Both the position numbers and the translations under genes were made by a program. The notes below the pieces were generated by a model, which saw nothing but the letters and a program-made list of their open reading frames with translations, was not told the DNA's origin and did no database searches. DNA of 64,000 nucleotides from an uncultured Bacteroidota bacterium (GTDB taxonomy: Bacteria > Bacteroidota > Bacteroidia > Flavobacteriales > Flavobacteriaceae), in NCBI GenBank assembly GCA_902586435.1, contig CACIHJ010000005.1, positions 1 through 64,000 on the forward strand, written 5' to 3'. Of the stretch, positions 61,549 to 64,000 are shown piece by piece. The first letter of the stretch is position 1. The number at the start of each line of letters is the position of its first letter.

Positions 61549-61876
61549 ATTCAGAACAATTTTTAATTTCTAGGACCACTTCTGCATTATTCCAAGAACT
61601 AATTATCCTATAAATACCGCAAGGCTTATTTCTTGAATTACTGTTTTTAAAATCAACCTTGCCATTTGAAATAATATCTTTAATATTCTCAGTTGTGAAA
61701 GATATATTTTCGCTTTGTGTAAACTGAATAGAATCTTTGCTTATTATATTCTCAATTACCCTGGCATTTGGCATATAATTGAAAGAGGCATTTTTCCCAC
61801 GAAAAATAAAAATCATTAAAAAAATTCCAATTATTAAACCAATTGAAAAAAAATAAAGTCTTTTTCTAAAAATCAT
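61523..61876 (-). CDS. DUF4258 membrane-anchored protein
   Basis: 117 residues: one N-terminal span (F-S-I-G-L-I-I-G-I-F-L-M-I-F-I-F) followed by a small alpha/beta domain with Y-M-P-N-A-R-V-I and an end V-V-L-E-I-K-N-C, as in DUF4258 proteins conserved in flavobacteria. The fold is related to toxin-like BECR domains, though this one is membrane-anchored and function is unknown. It overlaps the stop of tsaE by 4 bases and is probably co-transcribed. Confidence 0.7.
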   Translation of the reverse strand: MIFRKRLYFFSIGLIIGIFLMIFIFRGKNASFNYMPNARVIENIISKDSIQFTQSENISFTTENIKDIISNGKVDFKNSNSRNKPCGIYRIISSWNNAEVVLEIKNCSEFINVVQIF

Positions 61877-62280
61877 TTTACCATTTTTATTGATCTGATA
61901 TTATCTCCTTTTTCTATTAAGAATTTGTTATAGCTAGCTTTAATTTTATTTTCAATCATATTGCCCCATTCTATAAAACAAAGATTATTTGATTCAAGAT
62001 ATTCAAATAATCCAATCGAATGAAGTTCATCAATATTTTTTATTCTATATAGATCAATATGATATATTGTTTTTTTATCCTCAGAAAGATATTCGTTTAT
62101 TATTGAAAATGTAGGACTGTTAACATTATCATTGACTTTAAGGATTTTTAATATTTCCTTAATTAGTGTAGTTTTTCCAGCACCAACTTCTCCAGATAGT
62201 AAAATTATATTTGAATCTATTTCCTGAGTTACTTTTTTAGCAACTTTCTGAATTTCATCAAGTTTGTAATTAACATTCAT
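61873..62280 (-). CDS. tsaE: tRNA threonylcarbamoyladenosine biosynthesis ATPase TsaE
   Basis: 135 residues. Walker A G-E-V-G-A-G-K-T-T-L, S-P-T-F-S-I-I-N-E-Y and H-I-D-L-Y-R, then F-I-E-W-G-N-M-I identify TsaE, which with TsaB, TsaC and TsaD makes the t6A37 modification of ANN-decoding tRNAs. First gene of the pair with the DUF4258 gene; divergent from lpxD. Confidence 0.95.
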   Translation of the reverse strand: MNVNYKLDEIQKVAKKVTQEIDSNIILLSGEVGAGKTTLIKEILKILKVNDNVNSPTFSIINEYLSEDKKTIYHIDLYRIKNIDELHSIGLFEYLESNNLCFIEWGNMIENKIKASYNKFLIEKGDNIRSIKMVK

Positions 62281-62317
62281 ATTAAGTCGTTAAATATAAG
62301 GATTTAACATAATTGTT

Positions 62318-62325
62318 TAATTTTG
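62318..62325 (+). promoter_or_regulatory. -7 box TAATTTTG for lpxD
   Basis: Exact TAnnTTTG ending 5 bases before the ATG at 62331; a transcript starting here would be leaderless or nearly so. Confidence 0.55.
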
Positions 62326-62330
62326 CACTT

Positions 62331-63347
62331 ATGAATTTAACTACTAAGCAAATTGCTGAAGAGATAAACGGTACAGTAGAAGGAGATACTGAAATTCAGA
62401 TTTCTCAATTATCTAAAATTGAAGAAGGTGAAAATGGTTCAATCTCTTTTCTTGCAAACCCAAAATATACTGAGTATATATATTCTACTAAAGCATCAGC
62501 AGTTGTAGTTTCTAATGATTTTAACCCCTCTGAAAAATTATCTACAACACTAATTAGGGTTAAAGATCCTTATCAATCATTTACTGACTTATTAGAGCTT
62601 TATAATTCTAATGAAAAAAGTTCAAAAGGAATATCAAAAACATCAGTAATAGATAAGACTTCTTCTTTGGGAGACAATGCTTTTATAGGTGAATATGTTA
62701 TAATCAAAAAAAATTCAATCATTGGAAAGGATTGTGAAATAAGCAGTCATTCATTTATTGGATCAAATGTAAGGATTGGAGATAATGTTGTTATATATCC
62801 TGGAGTTAAAATACTTAATGACACAATCATTGGAGATAATTGTATAATCCATAGCTGTTCTGTTATAGGATCTGATGGATTTGGTTTCGCACCTCTAAAG
62901 GATGGCACTTATAAAAAAATTCCTCAAACAGGTAATGTAATAATTAAGGATAATGTGGAAATTGGATCAAACTCTTCAATAGATAGAGCAACTATAGGAT
63001 CAACAATAATAAACAATGGTGTGAAACTTGATAATCAAATCCAGATAGCGCATAATGTAGAGATTGGAGAAAACACTGTTATTGCAGCTCAATGTGGAAT
63101 CGCAGGTTCAAGTAAAATTGGAAAGAACTGTATGTTTGGAGGGCAGGTAGGAGTTATAGGACATGTAAAGGTTGGTAATAACGTTAAGATTGCAGCTCAA
63201 TCTGCTGTATCATCTGATATTAAGGATAACGAAATAATTAAAGGATCTCCGGCCATTCCAACTATGAATTTTAACAGATCATATATTCATTTTAAAAACC
63301 TACCTGAAATAGTTAAAAAAATTGATAAAAAGAGTAAGAATAAATGA
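62331..63347 (+). CDS. lpxD: UDP-3-O-acylglucosamine N-acyltransferase
   Basis: 338 residues from M-N-L-T-T-K-Q; the six codons before it belong to the promoter region. The N-terminal uridine-binding domain (I-S-F-L-A-N-P-K-Y) leads into left-handed beta-helix hexapeptide repeats (about 110-310) with the catalytic His in I-A-H-N-V-E-I-G. Third step of lipid A synthesis. Its end overlaps the start of lpxC by 4 bases. Confidence 0.97.
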   Translation: MNLTTKQIAEEINGTVEGDTEIQISQLSKIEEGENGSISFLANPKYTEYIYSTKASAVVVSNDFNPSEKLSTTLIRVKDPYQSFTDLLELYNSNEKSSKGISKTSVIDKTSSLGDNAFIGEYVIIKKNSIIGKDCEISSHSFIGSNVRIGDNVVIYPGVKILNDTIIGDNCIIHSCSVIGSDGFGFAPLKDGTYKKIPQTGNVIIKDNVEIGSNSSIDRATIGSTIINNGVKLDNQIQIAHNVEIGENTVIAAQCGIAGSSKIGKNCMFGGQVGVIGHVKVGNNVKIAAQSAVSSDIKDNEIIKGSPAIPTMNFNRSYIHFKNLPEIVKKIDKKSKNK

Positions 63348-64000
63348 TAAGAAGAACCATACCACAAAAGACTATTTCTAATGAAGTTGAACTTAATGGT
63401 GTTGGACTTCATTCTGGTCAAAAGGTAAATATTAAATTTAAGCCAGCACCTGTTGATACTGGTCTAGTGTTTGTAAGGGAAGATTTATCAGAGAATAACA
63501 TGATAGATGCGAATATTAAACATATATCGAATACTGATAGAGGAACAAATATTGATAATGGTACAGTTAGGATTCAAACTTCTGAACATGTTCTAGCCGC
63601 TTTAGTTGGCTTAGGTATAGATAATTGTTTTATCTCTCTTAATGGTCCTGAGGTTCCTATTATGGATGGTTCATCAAAAGATTTTATTCAAGTACTTGAA
63701 AAAGCAGAAATTAAAGAGCAAGGCGTCTTAAGGGAAGAATTCTTTCCAGATAGTACAATTACTTTTAAAGATGAAGAATCAGGAGGAGAGATTTCTCTAG
63801 TCCCATATGAAAATTATTCATTAGATACTACAGTAGATTATGGAACAGAAGTGTTGGGTACTCAAAAGGCCTATATAGATGATATATCAGAATTTAAAGA
63901 AGAAATTTCAATAGCCAGAACATTTAGTTTTCTCCATGAGTTGGAAATGCTTTTAGATAATGGATTGATAAAAGGAGGGGATCTTAATAATGCAATAGTC
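63344..64000 (+). CDS. lpxC: UDP-3-O-acyl-N-acetylglucosamine deacetylase, N-terminal part
   Basis: The first 219 residues of a gene that runs off the right edge. LpxC signatures: N-G-V-G-L-H-S-G-Q, the zinc/active segment T-S-E-H-V-L-A-A-L and I-M-D-G-S-S-K-D-F. In Bacteroidota lpxC is often fused to fabZ; whether that is so here lies beyond the window. The ATG overlaps the lpxD stop (ATGA), so the two are translationally coupled for lipid A synthesis. Confidence 0.96.
   Translation, partial: MIRRTIPQKTISNEVELNGVGLHSGQKVNIKFKPAPVDTGLVFVREDLSENNMIDANIKHISNTDRGTNIDNGTVRIQTSEHVLAALVGLGIDNCFISLNGPEVPIMDGSSKDFIQVLEKAEIKEQGVLREEFFPDSTITFKDEESGGEISLVPYENYSLDTTVDYGTEVLGTQKAYIDDISEFKEEISIARTFSFLHELEMLLDNGLIKGGDLNNAIV

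Noticed and set aside
1-64000. tRNA, rRNA or transposase genes
   Set aside because: No cloverleaf-like sequence, rRNA segment or transposase/integrase motif was seen while reading; small RNAs could still be missed without a covariance search.

Overview
This AT-rich window with standard-code genes looks like the chromosome of a marine-type flavobacterium (Bacteroidota, Flavobacteriia). I infer this from several signs. Start codons lack clear Shine-Dalgarno sequences. Many genes are preceded by the Bacteroidota -7 box TAnnTTTG or the close variant TAnnTTAG, often only 3-5 bases before the start. Lipoproteins are very common, and signal peptides often end in S-Q or A-Q. Bacteroidota-typical families recur: DUF2911, DUF4834, TIGR02757, YfhO-type membrane protein, DUF285/BspA repeats, DUF4258, a dihydroorotase-like protein without metal ligands, and an endonuclease III without an iron-sulfur loop. 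No rRNA, tRNA, CRISPR array, transposase or integrase was seen.

Left part (1-31 kb): an accessory, export-dominated region. It carries lipoproteins and secreted hydrolases acting on amide and ester bonds: an N-formylglutamate amidohydrolase-like lipoprotein, a ChbG/YdjC-like deacetylase, an isoaspartyl peptidase/asparaginase, a penicillin acylase, an M28 carboxypeptidase, alpha/beta hydrolases, a PHB-depolymerase-like esterase and two SGNH hydrolases. Mixed in are two beta-propeller proteins in one operon, a fasciclin protein, a ThuA protein, a sugar MFS porter, and three related exported proteins of unknown function (1409-2131, 6721-7488, 13204-13950) that share a 5' leader motif. The gaps between genes hold at least ten very small genes (30-56 codons), most encoding single-span membrane proteins.

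Junction (31.2-33.1 kb): a repeat-rich DUF285 surface lipoprotein lies just beyond the 3' end of mnmE. A degenerate copy of the last 18 bases of mnmE (F-R-I-G-K-stop versus F-C-I-G-K-stop) lies on its other side. The mnmE 3' end is a known integration site for genomic islands elsewhere, so this may be a small island or its remnant.

Right part (33-64 kb): mostly core genes. These are mnmE, uvrA, nth, a Bcp peroxiredoxin, lolD, msrA, serC-serA, ferredoxin, ychF, parE-parC (topoisomerase IV), an XRE regulator, an Lrp-family regulator, aroB, proline dehydrogenase, tsaE, lpxD and the start of lpxC. Between them are conserved but poorly understood flavobacterial proteins. Genes are tightly packed, with many 1-10 base overlaps and convergent pairs that share stop codons.
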